A stretch of DNA of 64,000 nucleotides from UBA974 sp002292405 (GCA_943842425.1 CALTBR010000001.1:372001-436000), one strand, 5' to 3'; positions 54,045 through 63,343 are shown, counted from the first letter of the stretch. Notes: a model not told the origin generated them from the letters alone. Made by a program: numbers and translations.

Positions 54045-55073
54045 TTACGATCGCATAAGGAATGGAAACCTGTCTATGTTTTTTAGAGCGATTGCAGTTC
54101 CTTTTGCAACAGCGTGAAGTGGGTCTTCTGATATGTGGACAGGGAGTTTAGTTCTCAGAGAAATTCGTTGATCTAATCCTCGTAGTAAAGCACCTCCACC
54201 AGCCAAGTAAATCCCAGTTTTGAAGATGTCGGCAGAGAGCTCAGGCGGGGTTTGGTTTAAAGATGCGTGAATAGCTTCTTCGATTTTACTAATACTCTTA
54301 TCTATTGCACCTGCAATTTCAGCATATGTTACAACGACCTCTTTAGGATGACCACTCAATAAATCGCGACCAAGAACGGGATAGTCATCAGGGCCATCTT
54401 CTAAAATAGATATTGCAGAACCCACTTGAATTTTAACTTGCTCAGCTGTTCTTTCCCCAATTAGTATGTTATGCTTACTACGCATATAATCTTGAATGTC
54501 ACGAGTGAATTCATCACCAGCGATTCTAATATTAGTATCTGTGACAATTCCGCCAAGAGCGATAACGGCGATTTCAGAAGTTCCACCACCTATATCTACA
54601 ATCATATTGCCCATAGGTTCTTCAACATCAATTCCAATTCCGATAGCAGCAGCCATCGGCTCGTGAATAAGGTACACCTCTTTTCCTCCAGCGTGCTCAG
54701 CTGAATCCTTGACGGCACGCTTTTCAACATCAGTAATACCAGAAGGAATGCAGATAACCATTCTATGAGAAGGCGTAAACCAAGATTTACTATTCTTGTT
54801 GATCATTTGGATCATTCCCTTGATCATCTGCTCTGCTGATTCAAAATCGGCGATAACTCCATCTCTTAATGGACGAATTGTTTCGATATTTTTGTGAGTT
54901 TTACCGTGCATTTGTTGGGCACGACGACCGATAGCTACAACGCGACCGGATTTTCTGTCTTTAGCAACAATAGAAGGTTGGTCTACGACGACCTTGTCTT
55001 GATAGTAGATAATAGTGTTAGCAGTCCCCAAATCAATGGCGATATCCTGTACGAAATAGTTAAACAAGCCCAT
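54045..55073 (-). CDS. mreB: Rod-shape-determining protein MreB
   Basis: Actin-like filament protein that orients wall synthesis. From the ATG at 55073 it is 342 residues. Motifs: DIAIDLGTANTIIYYQDK (nucleotide-binding phosphate 1), ADFESAEQMIKGM, MVICIPSGITDVEKRAV, MIVDIGGGTSEIAVIALGG (phosphate 2) and ILIGERTAEQVKIQVGSA. A TTG two codons upstream is rejected; the ATG lies 3 bases after TAGATTTG. First gene of the cell-shape operon. Confidence 0.95.
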   Translation of the reverse strand: MGLFNYFVQDIAIDLGTANTIIYYQDKVVVDQPSIVAKDRKSGRVVAIGRRAQQMHGKTHKNIETIRPLRDGVIADFESAEQMIKGMIQMINKNSKSWFTPSHRMVICIPSGITDVEKRAVKDSAEHAGGKEVYLIHEPMAAAIGIGIDVEEPMGNMIVDIGGGTSEIAVIALGGIVTDTNIRIAGDEFTRDIQDYMRSKHNILIGERTAEQVKIQVGSAISILEDGPDDYPVLGRDLLSGHPKEVVVTYAEIAGAIDKSISKIEEAIHASLNQTPPELSADIFKTGIYLAGGGALLRGLDQRISLRTKLPVHISEDPLHAVAKGTAIALKNIDRFPFLMRS

Positions 55074-55076
55074 ATC

Positions 55077-55084
55077 CAAATCTA
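55077..55084 (-). promoter_or_regulatory. -7 element of the mreB operon
   Basis: On the minus strand TAGATTTG (55084-55077) matches TAnnTTTG and ends 3 bases before the mreB ATG. The -33 position shows no clean TTG. Confidence 0.4.
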
Positions 55085-55220
55085 CAATTTCACCCCTGCA
55101 ATTCCACTTATTAGCACGCCTAAATTCTACTTAGTGAATAAGTTTTGTTTTAGGTTAATAAGGTTGAGTTTGGATGTTAACTAGGTGTTGAAAACAGTAA
55201 GCTTTCAAGTAGTTGTGCTT

Positions 55221-56765
55221 TTAGTGACGGAAATGCCTAACACCCGTTGTGTACATCGCAAGCCCCAACTCATTGCAAGCATCAATACTTTTGTGATCAT
55301 TAATGGATCCACCCGGCTGAATTACGTGCTTGATCCCCGCCTTAGCCGCAAGCGTTACGCAGTCGGCGAATGGAAAGAATGCATCTGAAGCCATCGAAGA
55401 ACCTTCAAGGGATAGACCTAAGCCAGATGCTTTTTCAACGGCTTGCTTGAGGGCGTCAACACGTGAGGTTTGGCCTGTCCCTGAAGCGAGAAGCTGTCCA
55501 TCTCTAGCAAAAACGATTGTGTTTGATTTAGTATGCTTTGCTAGTTTCATTGCGAAGATCATGTCAGCCATAGCACTTTTATCAGAAGTGGCTTTAGTTA
55601 CGCAAGTTAGGTCTGCAACAGTTTCAATAGTATTGTCACGTTCCTGAACCAAGAAGCCATTTAAGGCAGTTCTAACAGTTGAATTAGGAAGTGATACGTT
55701 TTGTTGTTCTAAAAGAATTCGGTTTTTCTTGCCTTTCAGAATTTCGAAAGCATCAACGTCGAAATCAGGAGCGATTACTACCTCGCAGAAGAGGGTGTGA
55801 ATCTTTTCTGCAGTAGCTATATCGATGGTACGATTGGCAATTAGGACACCGCCAAACGCACTTACTGGATCTCCTTCTAAAGCTCGTTCGTATGCTTCGG
55901 CAAGATTGTCACGAGTTGCAATACCACAAGCATTGTTGTGCTTCATGATTGCAAACGTAGGATTGTCGTTTTTAAACTCTTCCATTAAGCTCACAGCGGC
56001 ATCAACGTCGAGAAGATTGTTATAAGAAAGTTCCTTGCCGTGAAGTTGCTTTAAAATTTCTTCGAGTCCACCAAAGAAGCGTCCTGCTTGGTGTGGATTC
56101 TCACCATACCTCAAGGTTTTGACTTCTTGTACACTGAGATTTAAGGTGTCGATAAGCTGAGGATTCACAGTTGTGCTTAGCATGTATTGCTCAATCATTG
56201 TGTCGTAATGTGAGCTTGTGCGAAAGGCACGAGCAGCTAAAGAGCGGCGCTCCTCTAAAGAGGTTTCACCATCGTTAGTACGCAGCATTTTAAGTAACGT
56301 ATTGTAGTCATCCATGCTCGGTACGATGACCACGTCTTTGTGATTTTTTGCGGCTCCTCTAATAAGGGCGATTCCTCCGATGTCAATCTTTTCTATGATA
56401 GCTTCGGCTTCTGCACCGCTTGCAACAGTTTCTTCGAACGGGTATAAGTCTACAATGACAAGATCGATATACGGAATATCGTATTCAGCCATCTGTGCCT
56501 GGTCTTCTTCAAGATCTCTGCGTGCGAGAATTCCACCAAAAACTTTAGGATGCAGTGTCTTTACACGGCCACCTAAAATTGAAGGATAGTCAGTAAGAGT
56601 TTCAACAGGAACAACATCTACCCCTAGTTTTTCTATGTGCTTTTGGGTTCCACCAGTTGAGTAAATAGTAACACCTAAACGCTTTAATTCTTCAACAATG
56701 GGAGTGAGTCCATCTTTGTTAAAAACAGAGATTAATGCTGAACTTATTTTTCTAGACAGTGACAT
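55221..56765 (-). CDS. purH: Bifunctional AICAR transformylase / IMP cyclohydrolase
   Basis: Catalyses the last two steps of IMP synthesis. 514 residues: the N-terminal MGS-like cyclohydrolase domain (ISVFNKDGLTPIVEEL, STGGTQKHIE, GGRVKTLHPKVFGG) and the C-terminal transformylase domain with LRYGENPHQAGRF, FAIMKHNNACGIATRDN (the KH(N) catalytic pair) and DAFFPFADCVTLAAKAGIKH. Upstream of mreB with a 141-base gap; divergent from the FtsX-type permease. Confidence 0.96.
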   Translation of the reverse strand: MSLSRKISSALISVFNKDGLTPIVEELKRLGVTIYSTGGTQKHIEKLGVDVVPVETLTDYPSILGGRVKTLHPKVFGGILARRDLEEDQAQMAEYDIPYIDLVIVDLYPFEETVASGAEAEAIIEKIDIGGIALIRGAAKNHKDVVIVPSMDDYNTLLKMLRTNDGETSLEERRSLAARAFRTSSHYDTMIEQYMLSTTVNPQLIDTLNLSVQEVKTLRYGENPHQAGRFFGGLEEILKQLHGKELSYNNLLDVDAAVSLMEEFKNDNPTFAIMKHNNACGIATRDNLAEAYERALEGDPVSAFGGVLIANRTIDIATAEKIHTLFCEVVIAPDFDVDAFEILKGKKNRILLEQQNVSLPNSTVRTALNGFLVQERDNTIETVADLTCVTKATSDKSAMADMIFAMKLAKHTKSNTIVFARDGQLLASGTGQTSRVDALKQAVEKASGLGLSLEGSSMASDAFFPFADCVTLAAKAGIKHVIQPGGSINDHKSIDACNELGLAMYTTGVRHFRH

Positions 56766-56809
56766 GGAAATTTTTCTCTTATTTAAGACCGTGAAGTTAG
56801 CTCAAGGTG

Positions 56810-56817
56810 TAGCTTTG
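56810..56817 (+). promoter_or_regulatory. -7 element of the permease gene
   Basis: TAGCTTTG matches TAnnTTTG and ends 5 bases before the ATG at 56823, in the short gap shared with divergent purH. No TTG at the proper distance. Confidence 0.4.
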
Positions 56818-56822
56818 GTGTC

Positions 56823-58067
56823 ATGATGTGGTTGCGTTTATTTAAGGAAAGTTTAAACTTCGCTTGGAGTGCAATTGTGATGAATAAACTTCGCACTTTC
56901 TTATCACTTTTAGGAGTTATGGTAGGCATTTTTGTGATTAGCGCCATATTTGCAGTTGTCGATTCAATGGAAGATGATCTCATGGAATCATTCAGCATGC
57001 TAGACGATGATGTTCTATTTGTTAGTAAGTGGCCTTGGAGCATGAGTGGCGATTATCCATGGTGGAAATACATTCAAAGACGTGAGCCAACATTAAAGGA
57101 TTCCAACGAATTGGCCTCACGTCTTACACAAGCTTCAGAGGTATCGTTTCAGATGAAGGCGATGTTCGATTTAGAATCGGGCGATAACTCATTCCCAAAT
57201 GTCGCAGTTGCCGCGGTTTCGCACACTTATCCCAATGTTGTAAGTATAGATATTGCTAATGGCAGGTTTTTCAATGACTCAGAAAGTGCATCTGGGAGAG
57301 GGATGGCGATCATTGGTTATGATGTGGCGATGAATCTATTCGGGACAGAAGATGCTTTAGGCAAGAAGTTTAAGATTGCAGGCCAAAAGTTAGAAGTCAT
57401 CGGCACATTTACTCAGCAAGGCGCCTCTATCGTTTCAAACGGTTTTGATGAATTCGTAGTGGTTCCCGCCACATTTGCCCCGAGAATTTTTGACACTAGG
57501 AATAACGATGGCAATACCATTATGGTGAAGGTCAAGGACGGAGTTGATTTGGCCATTTTAAAAGACGAAATAATACAGCAATTTAGGAGTGTTAGAAGGG
57601 TGCGACCTTCTGATGTTGACGACTTTTCAATTAACCAAATAGAAATGCTTACAGGGATTATATCTTCAATATTTTCTCAAGTTGAGATGGGGGGGTGGTT
57701 TATTGCAATCTTCGCGATTCTAGTTGGGTGCTTCAGTATTGCAAACATTATGTTTGTCTCTGTGCGAGAAAGGACAAGAATAATAGGTGTTCAAAAAGCG
57801 CTTGGAGCGAAGTCTTCGTTTATTTTAATTCAATTCCTTTTCGAGTCAATTGTACTGTGCATTTTTGGAGCAGCATTAGCATTATTAGCAATAGAAATCC
57901 TCATGTTTATTGTAAACATGTCAGATTTAGGAATCAACTTATCTATTTCAGTGGAACGTGTTGCAATGGCAATGACTATAGCGATTGTGTCAGGATTACT
58001 CGCGGGAATTGCTCCAGCATTGGCTGCAGCTAGGATGCCACCGGTTGAAGCCATGAGGTCTAACTAA
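56823..58067 (+). CDS. ABC transporter permease (MacB/FtsX family)
   Basis: A 414-residue permease: N-terminal membrane segment (about 20-43, FLSLLGVMVGIFVISAIFAV), a large periplasmic MacB_PCD domain (about 45-285), and three C-terminal segments of the FtsX domain, including the cytosolic motif VRERTRIIGVQKALGAKSSFILIQFL, ending in AARMPPVEAMRSN. Such permeases work with an ATPase and adaptor in lipoprotein or peptide export; neither partner is adjacent. The position next to purH is conserved in Bacteroidota. Confidence 0.9.
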   Translation: MMWLRLFKESLNFAWSAIVMNKLRTFLSLLGVMVGIFVISAIFAVVDSMEDDLMESFSMLDDDVLFVSKWPWSMSGDYPWWKYIQRREPTLKDSNELASRLTQASEVSFQMKAMFDLESGDNSFPNVAVAAVSHTYPNVVSIDIANGRFFNDSESASGRGMAIIGYDVAMNLFGTEDALGKKFKIAGQKLEVIGTFTQQGASIVSNGFDEFVVVPATFAPRIFDTRNNDGNTIMVKVKDGVDLAILKDEIIQQFRSVRRVRPSDVDDFSINQIEMLTGIISSIFSQVEMGGWFIAIFAILVGCFSIANIMFVSVRERTRIIGVQKALGAKSSFILIQFLFESIVLCIFGAALALLAIEILMFIVNMSDLGINLSISVERVAMAMTIAIVSGLLAGIAPALAAARMPPVEAMRSN

Positions 58068-58078
58068 TCGGAGAGCAT

Positions 58079-58807
58079 TTAATAAGAAAACGAAACACCT
58101 GCCCGTAAATAACCACGAGGTGCTTCCCAATCTCCGGTTGTATATGTAACTACCCCGTTATCCTCAATCGTAACATCAGCAATGTTTTCTAAATTACCAT
58201 AGGAGACTTTAGCATATCTGAGATCTAGAAAAAAGTGAGGTACAACTTTTACCCTTACTCCAGCAGAATATCCGTACGACCATGTTCTTGAGAAATAAAT
58301 ATTTTCTCTTGACCTTTCGTTTTCTTGGAGTAAATCAGTGAATTTGGAAGTTAATAATGATCCCTGAGCTCCCACAATCAAGTCTATATATGGTTGTACG
58401 ATTTTAAATTTTAATGGGGAAAAACGAAGCGTTATATGACCATGAACGATTTGGTCTCTAACCTTTAGAACCCCAAGGGTGTCTAGCAAAGTCACGTTTT
58501 GTTCTAATGTTGAAATAGGTTGCAAGCCAACACTTATTCCTTTAGATAATATCCGGCTCATCTTCTGCTTCGTGTAATTGATTTCGAATCCTTTATGGGG
58601 ATCGTCCATAAAAGAAGCCCAACCAATTTCGTTGCTGAATGTAGCTATAGTGAAGACTCTGGTAACTCGTTTTAATTCGACACTGTTATCCTTATCTTTC
58701 AAAAAGGGATGAGTAACTGAGGGGTTTTTATAGAGCGAATCAGTTATAATATCAGCCTTGCAAGTCAAAGCTAGCAAACAGAAATTGATAAAGAGAAGCT
58801 TTTTCAT
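58079..58807 (-). CDS. Outer-membrane beta-barrel protein of unknown function
   Basis: From the ATG at 58807 it is 242 residues: signal peptide (about 1-18, ending TCKA), a charged region, then paired beta strands (FTIATFSNEIGWASFMDD, HGHITLRFSPLKFKIVQPYIDL) ending RGYLRAGVSFSY with a terminal aromatic residue, typical of outer-membrane barrels. An upstream in-frame start at 58969 lies inside the divergent rmlD-pgm gene and lacks a signal peptide, so I reject it. I do not recognise a family. Confidence 0.7.
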   Translation of the reverse strand: MKKLLFINFCLLALTCKADIITDSLYKNPSVTHPFLKDKDNSVELKRVTRVFTIATFSNEIGWASFMDDPHKGFEINYTKQKMSRILSKGISVGLQPISTLEQNVTLLDTLGVLKVRDQIVHGHITLRFSPLKFKIVQPYIDLIVGAQGSLLTSKFTDLLQENERSRENIYFSRTWSYGYSAGVRVKVVPHFFLDLRYAKVSYGNLENIADVTIEDNGVVTYTTGDWEAPRGYLRAGVSFSY

Positions 58808-58838
58808 AAATGAATTAAAGCGAAGGTAGTGTTTGTTG

Positions 58839-58846
58839 TAGTTTAG
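58839..58846 (+). promoter_or_regulatory. -7-like element of the rmlD-pgm fusion gene
   Basis: TAGTTTAG, one base from TAnnTTTG, ends exactly 4 bases before the GTG at 58851. The TTAG ending followed by GTG is the same as for lysC and the glycosyltransferase. Confidence 0.35.
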
Positions 58847-58850
58847 TAAC

Positions 58851-61448
58851 GTGAAAAAAGTTTTGTTATTAGGGGCCGGTGGACAATTGGGGAGTTTCCT
58901 ATTACGTAGATATGCTACGGACAATGAACTTTCTTGGGTGGGGTATTCTAGAGAACAACTGGATATCAAAAACCGCTCTCAATTAGAAGATATACTAGAC
59001 AAAGAAAAACCTTTTGCTGTAGTAAATACTGCAGCTTATACGAACGTAGATAGAGCGGAAACGGAAAAGCAATTGGCATGGGAAGTAAACGCTGAAGCCC
59101 CCTCGTTGATAGCAAAAGCTTGTAACAATAGAAGTGTAGCACTGATTCACATTAGCACTGATTATGTTTTTAATGGAGAGAATGGAGGAACTAAAGAGAG
59201 GCCTTATAGGGCGAATGATAAAGTGAATCCTATCGGAGTCTATGGTAAATCTAAAGAAGCTGGGGAGCGTGCAGTTGAGGAGGCGATGTCTGAAAATGGT
59301 CGATATCATATTTTGAGGACGAGCTGGCTTTATGACAACAAGGGGTCTAATTTTTTTACCACAATGACTCGGTTAGGCACTGAAAGAAACAGGTTAAGAG
59401 TTGTTTGCGACCAAATAGGTACCCCAACCTATGTAGGGTCTTTGTCTGAGGCAATTAGATCATTACTCATCAACGGTGAAAAAGTTCCAAATGGAATTTT
59501 ACATTTTAGTGATGATGGTGTTACTAGTTGGGCTTCTTTTGCCCGTGAGATATTTGTACAACTTAAAATGGATGTCGATGTCGAGGGCATTACCACAGCG
59601 GAATACCCAACCAAAGCAATGCGCCCAGCTAATTCTTATCTCTACGGAGCACCACTTAGGGAGTTGTTGAATTTGACTAAAAGAACTTGGAAAAAAGCAT
59701 TAGAAATGTGTATCAATAGTGAATATTTAAGTGTTAAAGAAAGGGCGCAGGTTTGGACCAAAGAGCCATACGATTTAAAAACCAGAGAAGTTGTTAAGGA
59801 ATGGTTGAGAAATGATAAGGAGGATATGCTTATGGAGGCATTTCACACGGATATTGAATTTGGAACTGGGGGAATGAGGGGTATTTGTGGGCCTGGTACC
59901 AATAGGATTAATGAAGCAATAATTGCCAGTGCGACTCAGGGGTTAGTGAATTACATCAAGGGCGCGAAAGGTGAGAGCGGTGACCAACTGAAAGTTGCGA
60001 TTGCATACGATTGCCGCAATCAAAGCACAGAATTTGCTGAAGTTACAGCACGGGTTTTAGCTGGGAATGGGATTCAAGCATTGCTGTACCCCGCCCTCAG
60101 ACCTACTCCTCAACTTTCTTATACAGTTCGCGCTTTAGGTTGTGTTGCTGGGATAGTCATAACGGCATCTCACAATCCTCCAGAGTACAATGGGTATAAG
60201 GTCTATTGGGATGATGGAGGCCAAATAGTGGCTCCCCACGATTCTGGGATTATCTCAGAAGTACGAAAAGTAAAATCTCTTTCAGAGGTTCATATTTTTT
60301 CTGGTCCGTTAGATTCAGAAGATTTAATTACAATTCTCGGACCTGAATTGGACGAGGGTTATATGAATGCTGTTCTGGAATTAAGGAGTTCTAAATCGCT
60401 TGAAGACAATGGATCTGACTTGTGCTTGGTTTTTACGGGTCTTCATGGAACAGGATCAGTAAGTGTTCCTCCGGCATTAAAGGCGTTTGGTTTTTCTAAC
60501 GTACATGAAGTCATGTCTCAAAAAGAGCCAGACGGGAATTTCCCTACAGTTTCCAGCCCCAATCCTGAAGAGGGACAAGCCTTGGCTGAGGCGCTTCTTT
60601 TGGGTGAGCAGGTAAGTGCTTCGCTCGTGATGGGTACTGACCCAGATGCAGATAGAGTTGGTATAGCTGTGCCAAATGGGAAAGGTGGATTTCAACTTCT
60701 GAACGGAAATGAAACAGGCGCACTTCTTTTTGATTATGTTCTAAGATGCGGTAGAGACAACGGCACTCCATTTGGCTCATCGGAGTTTGTTGCTTCAACG
60801 ATCGTTACTTCTCCACTTTTAGGAGAGATTGGAAAAGGCTTTGGTTTGGGAGTTAGGACAACTCTCACCGGATTTAAACACATAGCAGCTGCAATAGCTC
60901 AAGAGAAGGGTAGCAGGGAATTCGTTATAGGCGCTGAAGAAAGCTATGGTTATCTCATAAAAAATACTGCAAGAGACAAAGATGCTGTATCAGCGTGTTG
61001 TGTCCTGTCGGAGCTTGCGCATACTCTAAAAGAACAAGGCACGACGATGCTTGAAAGATTGGAGGAGATTCACAGAAAGTTTGGGCTATACCAAGAAGGC
61101 CTTATTTCAATCGTGAAAATCGGAAGGAATGGATCGAAAGAGATTGCAGATATAATCACATCTTTTAGAACGAGTCCGCCCGAAAGCTTGGCTGGAGATA
61201 AAGTTGTTGAGTTTTATGATTTTGCAAGCCCTGACGGTACGAAATACAACCTTCCTAAATCGAATGTACTACAGTTTGTAACTGAAAACGGTTCTATTGT
61301 AACGGTAAGGCCCTCAGGTACTGAGCCAAAGATTAAATTTTACGTTAGTGTGAAAGGAAACCTAAAGGCTGGAGATGATTACTTAAAGGCCCAATCCGAA
61401 TTAAAAACTAGGGTGAAAGATCTATTTAAAGCCTTTGGAGCAGTGTAG
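58851..61448 (+). CDS. Fusion of dTDP-4-dehydrorhamnose reductase (RmlD) and phosphoglucomutase/phosphomannomutase
   Basis: One uninterrupted 865-codon frame from GTG. Residues 1-287 are an RmlD short-chain reductase: LLLGAGGQLGSFLLRRY (5-21), VVNTAAYTNVDRAE, the catalytic ISTDYVFNGE (101-110) and YGKSKEAGE (Tyr131, Lys135). Residues from about 293 are a complete phosphohexomutase: FGTGGMRGICGPGTNRIN (337-354), the phosphoserine loop TASHNPPEYNGYKVYW (Ser440), the metal loop DPDADR (597-602), the sugar loop GAEESYGYL (694-702) and the phosphate site RPSGTEPKIKFY (820-831). An ATG at 59706 (Met286) could also start the mutase alone. The mutase would make glucose 1-phosphate for RmlA; RmlD performs the final reduction to dTDP-L-rhamnose. 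Confidence 0.85.
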   Translation: MKKVLLLGAGGQLGSFLLRRYATDNELSWVGYSREQLDIKNRSQLEDILDKEKPFAVVNTAAYTNVDRAETEKQLAWEVNAEAPSLIAKACNNRSVALIHISTDYVFNGENGGTKERPYRANDKVNPIGVYGKSKEAGERAVEEAMSENGRYHILRTSWLYDNKGSNFFTTMTRLGTERNRLRVVCDQIGTPTYVGSLSEAIRSLLINGEKVPNGILHFSDDGVTSWASFAREIFVQLKMDVDVEGITTAEYPTKAMRPANSYLYGAPLRELLNLTKRTWKKALEMCINSEYLSVKERAQVWTKEPYDLKTREVVKEWLRNDKEDMLMEAFHTDIEFGTGGMRGICGPGTNRINEAIIASATQGLVNYIKGAKGESGDQLKVAIAYDCRNQSTEFAEVTARVLAGNGIQALLYPALRPTPQLSYTVRALGCVAGIVITASHNPPEYNGYKVYWDDGGQIVAPHDSGIISEVRKVKSLSEVHIFSGPLDSEDLITILGPELDEGYMNAVLELRSSKSLEDNGSDLCLVFTGLHGTGSVSVPPALKAFGFSNVHEVMSQKEPDGNFPTVSSPNPEEGQALAEALLLGEQVSASLVMGTDPDADRVGIAVPNGKGGFQLLNGNETGALLFDYVLRCGRDNGTPFGSSEFVASTIVTSPLLGEIGKGFGLGVRTTLTGFKHIAAAIAQEKGSREFVIGAEESYGYLIKNTARDKDAVSACCVLSELAHTLKEQGTTMLERLEEIHRKFGLYQEGLISIVKIGRNGSKEIADIITSFRTSPPESLAGDKVVEFYDFASPDGTKYNLPKSNVLQFVTENGSIVTVRPSGTEPKIKFYVSVKGNLKAGDDYLKAQSELKTRVKDLFKAFGAV

Positions 61449-61453
61449 TTTCC

Positions 61454-62053
61454 TTAATATGAGTTGGTTTTTTTAGGGTTCTTTACATCCTCTATTTTAT
61501 CTTTTGTCTTTTCAATATTTTCCTTGACTTTTTCTTCGAGTCTTTCAAGGTCGGTAGTCTCATAAAAGTCCTCCCAGTAGGGTAAAATAAGGGGTGCGAT
61601 AGACTCCACAACGGGGTAAACAACACATTTATCTGTTGCATTTTCGGGAAGTAATCCTTTTCCAAACCCCTTCATTCCAAATATGATAAATGTCAGAATT
61701 AGAGCGTTTTTTGCAAGACCGAAAACAGCTCCAGCAATTTTATTTGCAAGACCTAATGCAACAAGTTTGAGAGCTTGTTCAAGTACTCTTGCAAGCATGT
61801 GTACAGTGATAACCACGACGAAGAATACAATTGCAAAAGAAGCCACAGCAATTTGTTTCTCGGACCAATCTAAGTTTAAGCTTATTTCATATGCGATTGT
61901 ATCTGCACCATAATAGGCGGCCAATGCCCCGGCGATGATTGCTACAAAAGAAGCGAGTGTAAGAACCAGCCCTTTTTTAAAGCCGGTAATTGCACCCCAA
62001 ATTAGAATGACAATTAGAATGATATCTGTGATAGGTAATGGTAATGAATCCAT
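61454..62053 (-). CDS. CvpA family membrane protein
   Basis: From the ATG at 62053 it is 199 residues with four hydrophobic segments: ITDIILIVILIWGAITGFKKG (about 7-27) is the CvpA start, and the fourth ends near 130; a polar, Lys/Glu-rich cytosolic tail follows (LEEKVKENIEKTKDK). CvpA was named for colicin V production; in general it is an inner-membrane protein of uncertain role linked to envelope stress and purF. Divergent from lysC. It converges with the rmlD-pgm gene, 5 bases away. Confidence 0.85.
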   Translation of the reverse strand: MDSLPLPITDIILIVILIWGAITGFKKGLVLTLASFVAIIAGALAAYYGADTIAYEISLNLDWSEKQIAVASFAIVFFVVVITVHMLARVLEQALKLVALGLANKIAGAVFGLAKNALILTFIIFGMKGFGKGLLPENATDKCVVYPVVESIAPLILPYWEDFYETTDLERLEEKVKENIEKTKDKIEDVKNPKKTNSY

Positions 62054-62065
62054 ATTGCAATGTAG

Positions 62066-62073
62066 TAACTTAG
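62066..62073 (+). promoter_or_regulatory. -7-like element of lysC
   Basis: TAACTTAG, identical to the octamer before the glycosyltransferase gene, ends exactly 4 bases before the GTG at 62078. Confidence 0.35.
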
Positions 62074-62077
62074 TGGC

Positions 62078-63343
62078 GTGCAATTTCGAGTACAAAATCT
62101 AACAGTCCATAAATTTGGTGGAGCATCTGTAAAAGATGCAGATGCTGTTAGAAATGTGGAATCTATTTTGCAAAAATGTTTGGTTTCTCCAGCAGTAGTT
62201 GTGGTTTCTGCGATGGGCAAAACTACGAATAAACTTGAACAGGTGTTTTCTACTTTGGTGTCCGATGGTTTTGACAAATCCTTGGAAGAATTAAACGAAA
62301 TAGTTATAGCACATCAAAAGGTCATAGATGCTCTATCAATAGAGTTAGACCTACGTGAACTATTTGTTACTGCATTAAAAAACTCCAGCCAGCTAGATGA
62401 TATAAATGCTGCTTATGACGAATTAGTAGCTTCGGGTGAAGATGCGAGCACAAAGATATTATTTGCTTATTTAGATTCTAATAGTTGGGATGTTGAGTGG
62501 AGAGATGTGAGGGATATTATCGAAACAGATGAAAGGCACAATAGCGCTAGAGTTGATGAGAGTAGGTTAGATGAAATGGGACTTAACCTTAGAGGTGCGC
62601 TTTCTGAGTCATCTCGTAGAATAATAGTAACTCAGGGTTTTATAGGGAAAAGTCCCTCAGGAAGAACCACGACACTCGGAAGGGAAGGTTCAGACTATTC
62701 TGCCGCCTTACTCGCCTGTGCTGTTGGTGCTGAGGAGGTGGTGATTTGGAAGGATGTCCCTGGAATGTTAAACGCAGACCCGCAAATTTTTGAAGGAACT
62801 CAGACGGTGGAAGAACTTGATTACTCTGAAGCTATTGAGCTTAGTTATTACGGAGCAAGTGTGATTCACCCCAGGACGGTTAAACCTCTTCAAAATTTAG
62901 GCATTCCATTAATAGTGAGGAGTTTTATTGACTTAAATGCGAAGCAAACAAGGATTGCTCGGTTTCCTGGACAAATTCCTTCTTTCCCAATGTATATCTA
63001 TAGGCCCAATGTGACTCGGCTGTCTATCGGTCCTTCCGATCAATCATTTGTAGGTGAAGATCACCTTACCTCAGTCTTTAGCGCTTTAGATGATGCCGGC
63101 ATTCATGTAAGGATGATGCAGAATTCAGCTGTAAAGTTTGATATTATCTTTGATTCGAACAAAGACAAGGAAGTAAAGTTGATTGAGAAGCTGGGGAAAG
63201 AGGTTTGGACTAAAGCTACGAGAGGGCTAGAATTACTCACAGTGAGGTATGGCTCAGATGAGTTGGTAGAAAAATTGACGGCAAAAAGGGAAATCTTGAT
63301 GGAACAGAAAAGCCCATCTACAGTAAGGCGGCTTCTCGCTTAG
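62078..63343 (+). CDS. lysC: Aspartate kinase, monofunctional
   Basis: Phosphorylates aspartate, the first step for lysine, threonine and methionine. 421 residues from GTG: KFGGASVKDADAVRNV (about 11-26), VVVVSAMGKTTNKLE, TLGREGSDYSAALLACA (about 203-219), VWKDVPGMLNADPQIF (about 228-243), and HPRTVKPLQNLGIPLIVRSF. Two ACT domains follow (about 300-410). No homoserine dehydrogenase domain is attached. asd, which uses its product, is at 9.7 kb. Its stop is immediately adjacent to that of the convergent DUF2795 gene. Confidence 0.95.
   Translation: MQFRVQNLTVHKFGGASVKDADAVRNVESILQKCLVSPAVVVVSAMGKTTNKLEQVFSTLVSDGFDKSLEELNEIVIAHQKVIDALSIELDLRELFVTALKNSSQLDDINAAYDELVASGEDASTKILFAYLDSNSWDVEWRDVRDIIETDERHNSARVDESRLDEMGLNLRGALSESSRRIIVTQGFIGKSPSGRTTTLGREGSDYSAALLACAVGAEEVVIWKDVPGMLNADPQIFEGTQTVEELDYSEAIELSYYGASVIHPRTVKPLQNLGIPLIVRSFIDLNAKQTRIARFPGQIPSFPMYIYRPNVTRLSIGPSDQSFVGEDHLTSVFSALDDAGIHVRMMQNSAVKFDIIFDSNKDKEVKLIEKLGKEVWTKATRGLELLTVRYGSDELVEKLTAKREILMEQKSPSTVRRLLA

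Noticed and set aside
55221..56765. Several antisense frames of 60-105 codons inside purH and other long genes
   Set aside because: They are shadows of strongly conserved genes on the opposite strand and contain no domain signatures.
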